The notes: generated from the sequence alone by a model not told the origin. 64,000 nt of DNA from JAWKRB01 sp041389885 (GCA_041389885.1 JAWKRB010000020.1:62001-126000), one strand, 5' to 3'; positions 1 through 13,525 are shown, numbered from the stretch's first letter. Made by a program: numbers and translations.

Positions 1-767
1 AGCTCTCGGTGGGCCCGATCATCGCGCCCACGGCGTCGATCGGCGTGCAGTACGCGCCGCACCGGATGGTCACGATCGGCGTGTCGGGCCAGCTCCCGCT
101 CTGGATCGACTCCGCCGCGACGCTCGGCGTGCGCCTGCCCAGCGCGTCGTTCTACCAGGGCGCGTCGGTGCAGGGAGACCGCGCGAACGTGCGCTTCAAC
201 CTCGCGCCGGTGATTCGCGCGGGGGTCGAGGTGCGGCCGGTGCCGTCGCTGCGCGTCGAGGCGGCCTTCGTGTGGGAGGGCTGGTCGATGCACGACCGCA
301 TCGACCTCACCCCCGACGGGATCTCGCTCCAGAACGTGCGCGGCGTGGGGAGCTATCAGATCTCCGCGCTCTCGATCGACCGCGGCTTTCAAGACGTGCT
401 GTCGTTCCGCCTGGGCGTCGAGAACTTCACCCACCTCGGCGGCCGGTGGGACCTCGCCGCGCGCGTGGGCCTGAGCTACGAGACCAGCGCCACGCCGAAC
501 GCCTACACCAACGTGCTCACCATGGACGCCTCCAAGTGGGTCGCGGCCCTGGGCGCCTCGCTGAGCTACGGCCGCTGGCGCTTCGACGCGACCTTCGCGT
601 ACATGATCGCGAACACCGTGACGGTCTCGCCCGACGAGGCGCGGCTCTTTCCCACCCAGGCGCTGCGCACGGGCCCCGGCGCGCCGACCTACCCGATCAA
701 CGGCGGGCGCTACGAGCTGAACGTGAACGTCGTGGGCCTCGGCGTGCGCTACGCCTTCGGGTCCTGA
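1..767 (+). CDS. FadL/OmpP1-type outer-membrane transporter, C-terminal part
   Basis: 5'-truncated by the window edge. The frame is open from base 3, so the GTG at base 9 is internal. The 254 visible residues alternate polar and hydrophobic positions as in amphipathic beta strands and end in VVGLGVRYAFGS, a typical last barrel strand. Stretches such as ASIGVQYAPHRMVTIGVSG and 'LSFRLGVENF' fit the C-terminal half of the FadL/OmpP1/TodX family, which moves long-chain fatty acids and other hydrophobic compounds across the outer membrane. The substrate cannot be read from this part. Another long beta-barrel family is possible. Confidence 0.72.
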   Translation, partial: LSVGPIIAPTASIGVQYAPHRMVTIGVSGQLPLWIDSAATLGVRLPSASFYQGASVQGDRANVRFNLAPVIRAGVEVRPVPSLRVEAAFVWEGWSMHDRIDLTPDGISLQNVRGVGSYQISALSIDRGFQDVLSFRLGVENFTHLGGRWDLAARVGLSYETSATPNAYTNVLTMDASKWVAALGASLSYGRWRFDATFAYMIANTVTVSPDEARLFPTQALRTGPGAPTYPINGGRYELNVNVVGLGVRYAFGS

Positions 768-799
768 CGGCTTCGTGCTAGGGGTGGGGCCCCAACGCC

Positions 800-1249
800 A
801 TGGACCTCACCAGCAAGCAGCGCCGCCACCTCCGCGCCCTCGCCCACCACCTCGACGCCGTGGTGATGATCGGCAACGCCGGCCTCACCGACGCCGTGGT
901 CAAGGCCGTCGACGTCGCCATCACGCGTCACGAGCTGGTGAAGGTGCGGGTCGACGCCGACTCGCCCGACGACCGCCACGAGGTCTCGCAGACCCTCGCG
1001 CAGCGGCTCAACGCCTCCGAGGTGCAGGTCATCGGCCGCGTGCTGGTGCTCTACCGCCGTCACGCCACCGAGCCCAAGCTCTCGCTCCCGGATATGCCCG
1101 CGCCCGAGAAGCCCGCGGCGTCGGATCCGAAGCGCCTGCCGATGTCTCGCCGCCGCCCGCCCGCGCCCGAGGGCGCCGCGCCCCGACGCGGGCCGCCGTC
1201 GGGACGTCGCCCGGCTACTCCAGCTCGTGGCCGGCGCTCCGGTTCATGA
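800..1249 (+). CDS. yhbY: YhbY-family (CRM domain) ribosome-associated RNA-binding protein
   Basis: Residues 1-90 form a CRM domain: LTSKQRRHLRALAHHLDAVV, then the IGNAGLTDAVV loop (canonical GKxGLT) and VIGRVLVLYRR at the end. YhbY proteins bind pre-50S particles and help ribosome assembly. The usual length is about 95-100 residues; here a 55-residue Pro/Arg/Ala-rich basic tail follows, likely disordered and RNA-binding. The last 35 bases overlap the 3' end of the convergent gpsA. There is no clear Shine-Dalgarno; a TGCTAGGGG stretch lies about 20 bases before the ATG. The tail could be partly an artefact if the true stop was lost, but codon use stays consistent. Confidence 0.85.
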   Translation: MDLTSKQRRHLRALAHHLDAVVMIGNAGLTDAVVKAVDVAITRHELVKVRVDADSPDDRHEVSQTLAQRLNASEVQVIGRVLVLYRRHATEPKLSLPDMPAPEKPAASDPKRLPMSRRRPPAPEGAAPRRGPPSGRRPATPARGRRSGS

Positions 1250-2216
1250 GCTCTGACACCGCGCGGCGCAGCGGCAGATCCTCGTAGAGCACCGCGTGCA
1301 CCATGTCGATGATCGGCATGTACACGCCCTCGCGCCTCGCGAGCATGTGCGCGCTCTTGGCGGTGCGCACGCCCTCGGCGACCTGACGCATCTCGCCGAG
1401 GATCTCGTCGAGGGTCCGGCCCTTGCCGAGCTCGACGCCGACGTGGCGGTTGCGCGAGAGCTGCCCGGTGCAGGTGAGCACGAGGTCGCCCATGCCCGCG
1501 AGGCCCGAGAGCGTGAGCGCGTTGCCGCCCATCTTCAGCGCGAGCCTCCCGATCTCGCTGAGCCCGCGGGTGATCAGCGCCGCGCGGGCGTTGTGGCCGA
1601 AGCCCAGGCCGTCGCTCGCGCCGGCGGCGATGGCGATGACGTTCTTGAGCGCGCCGCCGATCTCGACGCCGAGGAGGTCGTCGCTGAGGTAGACGCGAAA
1701 GCGGTCCTCGGTCCAGAAGGCGCGCTGCACCTCGCGGGCGAGGGAGAGGTCCCGCGACGCCGCGACGACGACGGTGGGCAGGCCCTCGGCGACCTCGCGC
1801 GCGAACGAGGGACCCGAGAGCGCGACGAAGTACGGCGCGCTCCACGGGAGCTCTTCGGCGGCCAGGTCGTTGACGAAATCGAGGGTGTCCTGCTCGATGC
1901 CCTTGGTGGCGCTGACCACGGGGATCCCCTTGGGGCACAAGGGCTCCGCGTGACGCAGGACCTCCCTCAGCCCGTGCGTCGGCACCGCGACGAGGAGCAG
2001 CTCCGCGCCCTCGAGGGCGCGCGCGAGGTCGGAGGTCGCCACGAGGGTGTCGGCGAAGCGGGCGCCGGGGAGAAACGCGGCGTTCTCTCGCGTGGATTGA
2101 ATCGCGTCGGCGAGCTCGGGGCGTCGCCCCCAGAGCCGCGTCTCGTGACCGCGATCGGAGAGCACCTTCGCGAGGGCGCTCCCCCAGCTACCTGACCCAA
2201 GTACGGCTGCACGCAT
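1215..2216 (-). CDS. gpsA: NAD(P)H-dependent glycerol-3-phosphate dehydrogenase
   Basis: Makes sn-glycerol 3-phosphate from dihydroxyacetone phosphate for phospholipid synthesis in the cytosol. 333 residues, the normal length. The Rossmann motif GSGSWG is at 7-12, catalytic Lys in KGIE at 105-108, GPSFA at 135-139, EIGGALKN with the second catalytic Lys at 191, GMGDLVLTC at 241-249 and SRNR at 254-257. All key residues of the family are present. It runs convergent to yhbY with a 35-base overlap. The gene upstream on the same strand (a kinase) ends 38 bases away and a TACCCT hexamer sits in that gap, so it may have its own promoter. Confidence 0.96.
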   Translation of the reverse strand: MRAAVLGSGSWGSALAKVLSDRGHETRLWGRRPELADAIQSTRENAAFLPGARFADTLVATSDLARALEGAELLLVAVPTHGLREVLRHAEPLCPKGIPVVSATKGIEQDTLDFVNDLAAEELPWSAPYFVALSGPSFAREVAEGLPTVVVAASRDLSLAREVQRAFWTEDRFRVYLSDDLLGVEIGGALKNVIAIAAGASDGLGFGHNARAALITRGLSEIGRLALKMGGNALTLSGLAGMGDLVLTCTGQLSRNRHVGVELGKGRTLDEILGEMRQVAEGVRTAKSAHMLARREGVYMPIIDMVHAVLYEDLPLRRAVSELMNRSAGHELE

Positions 2217-2234
2217 CGTCGTCCCTCGAGGGCG

Positions 2235-2240
2235 AGGGTA
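2235..2240 (-). promoter_or_regulatory. candidate -10 hexamer of gpsA
   Basis: TACCCT read on the minus strand, first base 24 bases before the gpsA ATG. It would leave a leader of about 12 bases. No convincing -35. Confidence 0.3.
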
Positions 2241-2254
2241 TCAGCAACGCGCGG

Positions 2255-5128
<2,874 letters not shown>

Positions 5129-5184
5129 GGGCGGCGATCCAGGCAACTCTGCGGGTCGTGCGCGCTCGCGCTCGAAGCTGAACG

Positions 5185-5190
5185 CGATCC
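5185..5190 (-). promoter_or_regulatory. candidate -10 hexamer of the VCBS kinase
   Basis: TAGGAT on the minus strand in the 76-base gap between this kinase and the aminopeptidase. It is 62 bases before ATG 5128 (44 before TTG 5146), so this gene would have a true leader. Confidence 0.3.
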
Positions 5191-5222
5191 TACTTCAGGT
5201 GTTCTACCGACGTCACAATCAA

Positions 5223-6989
5223 TCACAGACGTAGGTCACTGCGCGCCCCGACGCCGCCCTCGGCGTACGCGCGCAGAAACGCGCGTTCGGCGTCGCTGAG
5301 AAGCGCTGGATCGATCAGCGAGGGGTCGAGGGGAGAGAAAGTGAGCGGAACGATCTTCCAGAAGCCCTCCGCCGCCTCGTCGGGGACCACCGTGCAGAGG
5401 TTCTCGATGCGCACGCCCCCGACACCGTCGAGGTAGACCCCGGGCTCGATGGAGAACACGTGCCCCTCGTCGAGCGGGAGCTGGGAGGTCTTCGACACGC
5501 TGGGCGGCGCCTCGTGCACGTTGATCCCGACGCCGTGGCCGGTGCCGTGGAGGTAGTCGAGGCCCTCGGCCCAGAGCGGCGCGCGCACGATGCCGTCGAG
5601 CTGCGCGCCCACCGCGCCCTTGGGGAGCCTCGCGCTCATGCCCGCGATGGCGGCCTTGAGGGTGAGCGTGAAGAGCCGCCGCTGCTCGTCGCTCGCGACC
5701 TCGCCGGGCGCGCCGACGAAGAAGGTGCGGGTGAGGTCGGTGGCGAAGCCGTCCGCGAAGTAGCACCCGGTGTCGAGCAGCATCATCTGCCCGCGGGAGA
5801 TCACGGCGTCTTCGAGGGAGGGGTGGTGCACGATGGCGCCGTTGGTCCCCGACGCGGCGATGACCCGAAACGAGAGGCCCACGGCGCCCGCGGCGAGGAA
5901 CAGCCGCTCGACCTCGCGCGCGAAGTCCGCCTCGGTCACGCGCTGTCCGGCGCACACCGCGGTCTTGAGCCAGACCTGCGCTTCGGCGACGACCCGGTCG
6001 GCCGCCGCGAGCGCCTCGCGCATCGCCGAGAGCTCTTGCGGGGTCTTCTTCGCCTTCGCGGCCACGATGGGCGACGGCGACGGCGACGGCGACGCCCCCG
6101 CGGCGGCCACCGCGTCGCGCAGCGCAGAGGGCGTGCTCGCGGGGTCCATCGCGACCTTCGCGCCGGCGCCGAGCGCGCGAATCGCCTCGGTGATCCCCGC
6201 GTCGTCGACCCAGCGCACCAGAGGCCGGGCGGACCTCACCGCGTCGTCGACGGACGAGGCGTGCACCGAGAGCAGCAGGGCGTCTTCGGTGACCAGCGCG
6301 CGGCCGCGAAAGGTGGCCTGATAGGGCATCTCTTCGGCGCGGAGGTTGGTCAGCCACGCCACCTCGTCGAGCTTCGACACCAGCAGGGCCTTGACCGCGC
6401 GCGGGCGCATCCACGCGCGCACGAGCTCGAGCTTCTCGGCCACGGTGCGCCCCATGCGAGACTCGTCGACCCCCCGCACGCGCCCCGCCCCCGACACCAC
6501 CGGCGGGACCGCGCCGCGCACGGCCTCGAGGGGCGAAGGGTCGAGGGGGCGGAGCGACACCGCCGCGTCGCCGAGGGAGCGCTTGAACGCCTCGAGGGTC
6601 GACAGCGCGAAGCGCTGGGACTCGTAGCCCACCGTCAGGGGCGCCCCCTCGCGCCCCCGGCTGAGCTCCTCGAGGCGCGCGGCGCAGGCAGACTCGTTGG
6701 AGGTGCCGAGGGTGTTCTTGACGACGGTCCAGCGGCCGAGGTCGACCTCGCGGTCGGCCTGGGCGTGGTAGCGCCCGTCGACGAAGAGCCAGGCGCCGTC
6801 GGCGGTGACGAGCGCGTCGCCCATGCTCCCGGTGAAGCCCGTGAGCCACTCGCGCGTGCTCTCGGCGTGGGGCACGTATTCGTTCAGGTACGCGTCGGTG
6901 CTGCGGACGATCAGCGCGTCGAGGCCGAGCCCGGCCAGCGCGTCGCGCACGCGCGCGAGGCGCGCGTCAGGGGTCTCTGCGTGGTTCAT
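5223..6989 (-). CDS. Xaa-Pro aminopeptidase (peptidase M24B, aminopeptidase P)
   Basis: A dinuclear-metal peptidase removing an N-terminal residue before proline. It is about 588 residues and three-domain like the long cytosolic aminopeptidase P (XPNPEP1 type), not the 440-residue PepP. The N-terminal creatinase-like domain includes DALIVRSTDAYLNEYVP and FVDGRYHAQA. The pita-bread catalytic domain has DTGCYFADGFATDLTRTFF (metal Asp pair), HGTGHGVGINVHE (His ligand), SIEPGVYL and GGVRIENL (Glu ligands). The ATG at 6989 is chosen because homology begins soon after; a GTG 18 bases upstream (7007) is in frame. TACACG starts 14 bases before the ATG. It is divergent from the next kinase across 119 bases. 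Confidence 0.93.
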   Translation of the reverse strand: MNHAETPDARLARVRDALAGLGLDALIVRSTDAYLNEYVPHAESTREWLTGFTGSMGDALVTADGAWLFVDGRYHAQADREVDLGRWTVVKNTLGTSNESACAARLEELSRGREGAPLTVGYESQRFALSTLEAFKRSLGDAAVSLRPLDPSPLEAVRGAVPPVVSGAGRVRGVDESRMGRTVAEKLELVRAWMRPRAVKALLVSKLDEVAWLTNLRAEEMPYQATFRGRALVTEDALLLSVHASSVDDAVRSARPLVRWVDDAGITEAIRALGAGAKVAMDPASTPSALRDAVAAAGASPSPSPSPIVAAKAKKTPQELSAMREALAAADRVVAEAQVWLKTAVCAGQRVTEADFAREVERLFLAAGAVGLSFRVIAASGTNGAIVHHPSLEDAVISRGQMMLLDTGCYFADGFATDLTRTFFVGAPGEVASDEQRRLFTLTLKAAIAGMSARLPKGAVGAQLDGIVRAPLWAEGLDYLHGTGHGVGINVHEAPPSVSKTSQLPLDEGHVFSIEPGVYLDGVGGVRIENLCTVVPDEAAEGFWKIVPLTFSPLDPSLIDPALLSDAERAFLRAYAEGGVGARSDLRL

Positions 6990-7062
6990 CGCCGGAGCGT
7001 GTACCACGTTCCGGGGAGGGCTTCTGGAGGTCGGGACACCGGCGCCGCAAGGCAGCCGGGGA

Positions 7063-7093
7063 TTGACGTTCCGGTGCGATCACGCGATAGCCT
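7063..7093 (+). promoter_or_regulatory. candidate promoter of the AgmX-fused kinase
   Basis: TTGACG at 7063-7068 matches five of six bases of a -35. GATAGC follows at spacing 17 and TAGCCT (7088-7093) at spacing 19. The start codon is at 7109, so the leader would be about 10 bases. Confidence 0.42.
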
Positions 7094-7108
7094 GCGTCAC
7101 CCCTCCCC

Positions 7109-9091
7109 ATGGCAAGCGAACAAGTCACGACAGGTACCGTGTTCGGGCGCGACTTTCGCGTCATCGAGCGCCTCGCTTCGGGCGGTATGGGGACGGTCTT
7201 CATCGCCCAGCAGATCAGCACCGGCAAGCGCCGCGCGCTGAAGGTGATGCACGCGCAGTACGAGGGCGACGAGCGGGCCCGGCAGCGCTTCATCCAAGAG
7301 GCGCGCATCGGCGCGAGCATCGACAGCGACCACATCGTCGAGATGGTGGGCGCGGGCGTCGACGACGAGACGAACACCCCCTGGATCGCCATGGAGCTGC
7401 TCGTCGGAAAGGACCTCAAGCAGGTCGCCATCGAGCGCGGCGCGCTCCCCCGCGAGGAGGTCCTCGAGGTCTGTCGGCAGCTCTGCCACGCGCTCGCCGA
7501 GGCGCACCGCCGCGGGCTGGTGCACCGCGACCTGAAGCCCGAGAACATCTTCCTCGCCGTGCCCCGCCGCGAGGGCATCCAGTTCACCGTCAAGCTCCTC
7601 GATTTCGGCATCGCCAAGCTCGTGCAAGAGGCGCAGACCTCGGCGAACCACACGCAGGCCGTCGGCTCCCCCCGCTGGATGGCGCCCGAGCAGGCCGAGC
7701 GCGGTGGGCGCATCGTGCCCGCCACCGACGTGTGGGCGCTGGGCCTGATCGTGTTCAACCTGCTCACGGGCCGCTGCTTCTGGCGCACGGCCAACTCCGA
7801 GAGCCCCTCGGTGATGCAGCAGATGTGCGAGGTCATCGTCGACGCCATCGACTCGGCCTCGTCGCGCGCGGCGGAGTACGGCAAGGCCGACTCGCTCCCC
7901 CCAGGCTTCGACGAGTGGTTCGCGCGGTGCGTGAACCGCGACGTGTCGGCGCGCTTCCCCGACGCCGGCGAGGCGATGAACGCCCTCGCGCCCCTGCTCT
8001 CGCCCGGCGCGGCGGGGCGCAGCGTGCGCCCGCCCTCGTCGCGGCCCCGCGGCGACTTTCGCCTCGACGAGCAGCTCCCCGACGACGCGGCCTTCACCCT
8101 CGGCCCGACGCCCTCCGCCGGCCCCTCGGCGGCCCCCGCCGACGCCTCGGGCCGGGCGCGCTCGATGACGCCCCCCGAGCTCACCCGCTCGGGCCCCTCC
8201 CCCGGCTCGGGGCGCTCGCTCACCCCGATGGCGCACTCGCGGTCGCTCACGCCTCCGCCGGCGCCCGAAGAGGCCGCCGCGGCCCTGCCCAGCCCCCCCG
8301 CCGCGACGCCCCGCGGCCGGGCGCTGCCGATCGTGGCCGCCGCGTCGGTGATCACCCTCCTCGCGGTCGGAGGCGTCGCGCTGTCGCGCCGTCCGCCCCC
8401 CGCGCGTCCGGCCCCGACGCTCGCGCAGCCAGCCGCGGCGGATGTGCCCGCGGCGACGCCAGAGCCCGCCGCGGTCGACGCCGCGGAGGCCATGGTGATC
8501 GACGCCGCCGAGCTCGCCGAGGCCGACGCGGCCGCGGCGCAGCCCGAGCCGCCCCCCGTCGAGCCAACAGCACCCGTCGCCGCGCCGCAAGGCGGGACGC
8601 ACGCCGCGAACACGCGCGCCCCTCGCGGACGCCGGGCGGCCACCGACGACGACCCGACCGACGCCGACCCCGAGGCCGTGCGGCGCGACATCGCGTACCA
8701 GGAGACGATCCGCGGCGTCATGCGTGGGCACCACGTCGAGTTCGTCGCGTGCTACGAGCGCGGCACCGCCGACAACCCCACCGTGAGCGGCTCCCTCGAC
8801 ATCTTGTTTCAGATCAACTCAGACGGTCAGCCCCTCGGGGTCAGCACCCGCGGGCTGAGCAGCGCGCCCGAGGTGGGCCGCTGCGTCGCCGAACTCGTGC
8901 GCGCGCAGCGCTTCACCCCGCCGCCGAGCGGGACCAGCGCGATCCTGCACTCGGTGCGCTTCTCGCGAAATTTCGCGCCGCCCACGGCGCCCGCGCCCGC
9001 GCCCGCGCCCGCGCCTGCGCCCGCGCAGGAGCCGCGCGCCCCCGTCGCCGAGCCGACGCCCGCCGCGCCCGCCGCGCCCGCCACGGAGTGA
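7109..9091 (+). CDS. Ser/Thr protein kinase with C-terminal AgmX/PglI-like domain
   Basis: 660 residues. Kinase: GGMGTV at 25-30, Lys45, HRDLKPEN near 138, DFGIAK near 165, GSPRWMAPEQ in the activation segment. A Pro/Ser-rich juxtamembrane region, one membrane helix at about 405-426 (PIVAAASVITLLAVGGVALS), an Ala/Pro/Glu-rich linker, then about 524-627 a domain with VEFVACYERG..., SGSLDILFQINSDG and VGRCVAELVRAQRF. This matches the AgmX/PglI C-terminal (TonB-like) domain found in myxobacterial envelope and gliding proteins, and would lie outside the membrane. The tail has an (AP)n run from a GCGCCC repeat. It ends 19 bases from the convergent next kinase. Substrate unknown. Confidence 0.9.
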   Translation: MASEQVTTGTVFGRDFRVIERLASGGMGTVFIAQQISTGKRRALKVMHAQYEGDERARQRFIQEARIGASIDSDHIVEMVGAGVDDETNTPWIAMELLVGKDLKQVAIERGALPREEVLEVCRQLCHALAEAHRRGLVHRDLKPENIFLAVPRREGIQFTVKLLDFGIAKLVQEAQTSANHTQAVGSPRWMAPEQAERGGRIVPATDVWALGLIVFNLLTGRCFWRTANSESPSVMQQMCEVIVDAIDSASSRAAEYGKADSLPPGFDEWFARCVNRDVSARFPDAGEAMNALAPLLSPGAAGRSVRPPSSRPRGDFRLDEQLPDDAAFTLGPTPSAGPSAAPADASGRARSMTPPELTRSGPSPGSGRSLTPMAHSRSLTPPPAPEEAAAALPSPPAATPRGRALPIVAAASVITLLAVGGVALSRRPPPARPAPTLAQPAAADVPAATPEPAAVDAAEAMVIDAAELAEADAAAAQPEPPPVEPTAPVAAPQGGTHAANTRAPRGRRAATDDDPTDADPEAVRRDIAYQETIRGVMRGHHVEFVACYERGTADNPTVSGSLDILFQINSDGQPLGVSTRGLSSAPEVGRCVAELVRAQRFTPPPSGTSAILHSVRFSRNFAPPTAPAPAPAPAPAPAQEPRAPVAEPTPAAPAAPATE

Positions 9092-9110
9092 CCCCAGGGC
9101 GAGGTCGCGC

Positions 9111-10843
<1,733 letters not shown>

Positions 10844-10938
10844 CTGCTGGCTGCCTCGCGGCGTGAGGTATATCCCACGAACCCGGTCCGCGTCGCACGC
10901 CTTGGCGCCGAGGGCGCCGCCGCCCCCCTGGATGGCCC

Positions 10939-10983
10939 GCCACCCCCTCGCCACCCCCCGCCACCCCCTTCTCGCCACCCCGC
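10939..10983. repeat. four short cgccacccc repeats before comM
   Basis: cgccacccc occurs four times within about 45 bases in the 205-base divergent gap between the PEGA kinase and comM. It could be a slippage-prone tract or a protein-binding array. Confidence 0.5.
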
Positions 10984-11036
10984 GGGGTCCAACCCCCTGA
11001 AATGACGTCGCGCGCTCGTTGGCACGCGGCGTGGTC

Positions 11037-11043
11037 AGGGAGG
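11037..11043 (+). promoter_or_regulatory. ribosome binding site deciding the comM start
   Basis: AGGGAGG five bases before ATG 11049. It supports this start over the GTG at 11019, and it is one of the few strong Shine-Dalgarno sites in the window. Confidence 0.75.
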
Positions 11044-11048
11044 CTGCG

Positions 11049-12551
11049 ATGCTCGCAACAACGCAGTCCAGCACCCTCGTCGGCCTCGACGCCTTCGCCG
11101 TCCAGGTGGAGGTCGACATCACCCGGGCCATGCCCTCCTTTGACCTCGTGGGCCTCGCCGAGGCGGCCGTGCGCGAGTCACGAACCCGCGTGCGCGCGGC
11201 GATCGAGCAGTCGGGGTACCCCTTTCCGATACGCAGGGTCACGGTGAACCTCGCGCCCGCCGACGTGCGCAAATCGGGCACGGGCTTCGACCTCGCCATC
11301 GCCATCGCGACCCTCGCCGCGGCGGGCGAGTGCGCCGCTGAGCGCCTCGACGAGTGGATGCTCCTGGGGGAGCTCTCGCTCACCGGCGGCGTGCGCGGCG
11401 TGCGGGGCGTGCTCCCGCAGGTGATGGCCGCGCGGGAGCGGGGCGTGCGCGGCGCCATCGTCGCGGCCGAGAACCTCGGGGAGGCCGCCGTCGTCGAGGG
11501 CATCGAGGTGCGCGGCGCCGAGAGCCTCCGCGAGGTGGTGGAGTTCCTCGCGGGCCGCGGCACCCTGCGCAGCGGCTCGCCCGACGACGAGCGCGACGCG
11601 GGCGACGAGTCGCTCCTCCTCGACCTCCGCGACATCCGCGGGCAGGACCACGCCAAGCGCGCCTTCGAGGTCGCCGCCGCGGGCGGCCACAACGTGCTGC
11701 TCACGGGCCCCCCCGGCGGGGGCAAGACGATGCTCGCGCGGGCGATGCCGACGATCCTCCCGGCGATGTCGTTCCGCGAGCGGGTCGAGGTCACGGCGGT
11801 GCACTCCGCGGGCGCGATGCTGCGCCCCGGCGAGGGGCTGCTCCGCGCGCGCCCGTTTCGCGCGCCGCACCACACGGCGAGCGCGGTGGGCCTCGTGGGC
11901 GGCGGCGACCCTCCCCGCCCGGGCGAGATCGCGCTGGCGCACCACGGCGTGCTGTTCCTCGACGAGCTCCCCGAGTTCCCGCGCGAGTCTCTCGAGGGCC
12001 TGCGCGAGCCCCTCGAAGAGGGCAGCGTGACCATCGTGCGGGCGCGCACCCGGGCGCGCTACCCCGCGCGCTTCACCCTCGTCGCCGCGATGAACCCCTG
12101 CCCCTGCGGCTACCACGGCGACCCCTCGGACCGCTGCTCGTGCCCCGAGGAGCGCGTGCGTCGCTACCGCGGGCGCGTCAGCGGCCCCCTGCTCGACCGC
12201 ATCGACCTGGTGATCCACCTCCCGCCGATGCGCATGCAGGCGCTGCAGCAAGCGCCCTCGGGGCCGAGCTCGGCCGAGGTGCGCGCGCGGGTGGAGCGCG
12301 CCCGCGAGGCGCAGCGGGCGCGGGGGGAGGAGTGCAACGCGCGGCTCGGGGTGCGCGCGCTGCGCGAGACCTGCGCCCTCGACGCGCAGGGCACACGGCT
12401 GCTCGAGTCGGCGTCGGATCGCATGGGGCTCAGCGCGCGGGCGATTCACCGGGTGATCAAGGTCGCGCGCACCGTCGCTGACCTCGAGGGCGCCGAGCGC
12501 GTGGGGGTCGCGCACGTCGCCGAGGCCATCGGCTACCGCGCGGTGCTGTGA
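11049..12551 (+). CDS. comM: YifB/ComM family Mg-chelatase-like AAA+ ATPase
   Basis: Hexameric helicase that promotes branch migration during integration of taken-up DNA (known for ComM). 500 residues, normal length. The N-terminal Lon-protease-like fold covers about 1-170, with the family signature VNLAPADVRKSGTGFDLAIA. Walker A GPPGGGKT is at about 219-226, Walker B FLDELPEF near 304, and the Cys-rich NPCPCGYHG...RCSCP zinc loop at about 348-366. The C-terminal Mg_chelatase_C domain has LSARAIHRVIKVARTVADL. The start is set by AGGGAGG. The stop codon overlaps a GTG of the Uma2 frame, but that gene probably starts about 20 bases on. Confidence 0.93.
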   Translation: MLATTQSSTLVGLDAFAVQVEVDITRAMPSFDLVGLAEAAVRESRTRVRAAIEQSGYPFPIRRVTVNLAPADVRKSGTGFDLAIAIATLAAAGECAAERLDEWMLLGELSLTGGVRGVRGVLPQVMAARERGVRGAIVAAENLGEAAVVEGIEVRGAESLREVVEFLAGRGTLRSGSPDDERDAGDESLLLDLRDIRGQDHAKRAFEVAAAGGHNVLLTGPPGGGKTMLARAMPTILPAMSFRERVEVTAVHSAGAMLRPGEGLLRARPFRAPHHTASAVGLVGGGDPPRPGEIALAHHGVLFLDELPEFPRESLEGLREPLEEGSVTIVRARTRARYPARFTLVAAMNPCPCGYHGDPSDRCSCPEERVRRYRGRVSGPLLDRIDLVIHLPPMRMQALQQAPSGPSSAEVRARVERAREAQRARGEECNARLGVRALRETCALDAQGTRLLESASDRMGLSARAIHRVIKVARTVADLEGAERVGVAHVAEAIGYRAVL

Positions 12552-12571
12552 GCGGGACTGGAGTAGAGTCG

Positions 12572-13525
12572 ATGGTGATGAGCGAAGACTCTCCCCCTCG
12601 GCGCGGTCGCGTGTGGGACGACCCGCGCATTCGCGTGCCCGACGCAGAGACCTGGGCGGGCATGAGCGAAGAGGCCCGCGAGGCCGCGTGCGAGGCCATC
12701 GAGGCCGCGCTCGACGAGTACCGCGAGGCGATGAGCGAGGGCGTTCCCCACTCGAAGCGCAAGATGGGCGTGGCCGCAGACCTCGACGCGCACTTTCGAC
12801 GGCAGGGCCGCGGGGTGCTCCTCGCGAACGAGCTCGCGGTGCTCTACCCCGGCGAGAGCGTCATCGTGCCCGACGTGCTCGCGGTGATGGACGCCGACCC
12901 CGACTACGAGCCCCAGCGCTGGGTGGTGATGCGCGAGGGCCGCGGCGTCGACGTGGTGGTCGAGGTGCGCAGCCTCGGCAACAAGCACAAGGACCTCGTC
13001 GAGAACGTCGCCGACTACGCCCGCGTGCGCATCCCCGAGTACTTCAGCTACGACTGCCGACGCGACACGCTCCGCGGCTGGCGCCTGCCCGACGCGACCT
13101 CGCAGACCTACGTGCCCATCGTGCCTCAGGGGGGATACCTCCGCTCCGCGGTGCTGGGCCTCGACCTCGCGGTGGTGGAGCACAGGCTGCGCTTCTTCAC
13201 CAGCGACTCGCTGGTGCCCACCGAGCGCGAGCTCGTCGCGCGGCTGCAGCGCATCGTCGACGAGCGGCAGCTCGAGCGAGACGACGCCGCGCGGGAGCGG
13301 GACGACGCCGCGCGGGAGCGAGACGACGCCCTCAAGAGCCTCGCCCGCGCGCAGATCTCCCTGTGCCGCAGCGTGTTGCGCGTGTGTGAGGCGCGGGGCC
13401 TCGCGCTCACCGCGGCGCAGTCGGCGCGGGTGAACGGCGAGCACGACGTGGCGCAGCTCAGCGCGTGGGTCGAGCGGGCGCTGAGCGTCGAGTCGCCCGA
13501 CGCGATCTTCGAGCGCGCGGGCTGA
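12572..13525 (+). CDS. Uma2-family (DUF820) PD-(D/E)xK-fold protein
   Basis: About 317 residues. The central part has the Uma2 layout: ESVIVPDVLAV (Asp near 100), then VDVVVEVRSLGNKHKDLVE (Glu and Lys of an E-x-K active site), then YARVRIPEYFSYDC. Uma2 proteins have a restriction-endonuclease fold; most are uncharacterised and many form large paralogous sets. C-terminal to it is a charged coiled coil with the tandem heptad-like repeat ERDDAARERDDAARERDD. The start at ATG 12572 is preferred because GGAG lies eight bases before it; ATG 12578 and GTG 12548 are alternatives. It follows comM by 20 bases. No toxin-like or restriction partner is visible beside it. Confidence 0.78.
   Translation: MVMSEDSPPRRGRVWDDPRIRVPDAETWAGMSEEAREAACEAIEAALDEYREAMSEGVPHSKRKMGVAADLDAHFRRQGRGVLLANELAVLYPGESVIVPDVLAVMDADPDYEPQRWVVMREGRGVDVVVEVRSLGNKHKDLVENVADYARVRIPEYFSYDCRRDTLRGWRLPDATSQTYVPIVPQGGYLRSAVLGLDLAVVEHRLRFFTSDSLVPTERELVARLQRIVDERQLERDDAARERDDAARERDDALKSLARAQISLCRSVLRVCEARGLALTAAQSARVNGEHDVAQLSAWVERALSVESPDAIFERAG

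Noticed and set aside
6071..6095. GGCGAC hexamer repeat in the aminopeptidase
   Set aside because: Codes for a short Ser-Pro linker between domains.
5460..7241. Long plus-strand frame over the aminopeptidase
   Set aside because: Shadow frame typical of very high GC; the minus-strand gene has all catalytic motifs.
8819..9110. Continuation of the PEGA kinase frame beyond 9111
   Set aside because: Arg-rich antisense of the neighbouring kinase; the PERPAQ frame ends naturally at 9111.
10939..10983. cgccacccc repeats as an operator
   Set aside because: Kept only as a repeat; simple C-rich slippage is as likely as a binding site.
10844..12049. Upstream extension of the PEGA kinase frame
   Set aside because: Antisense of comM; the kinase fold begins at 10843.
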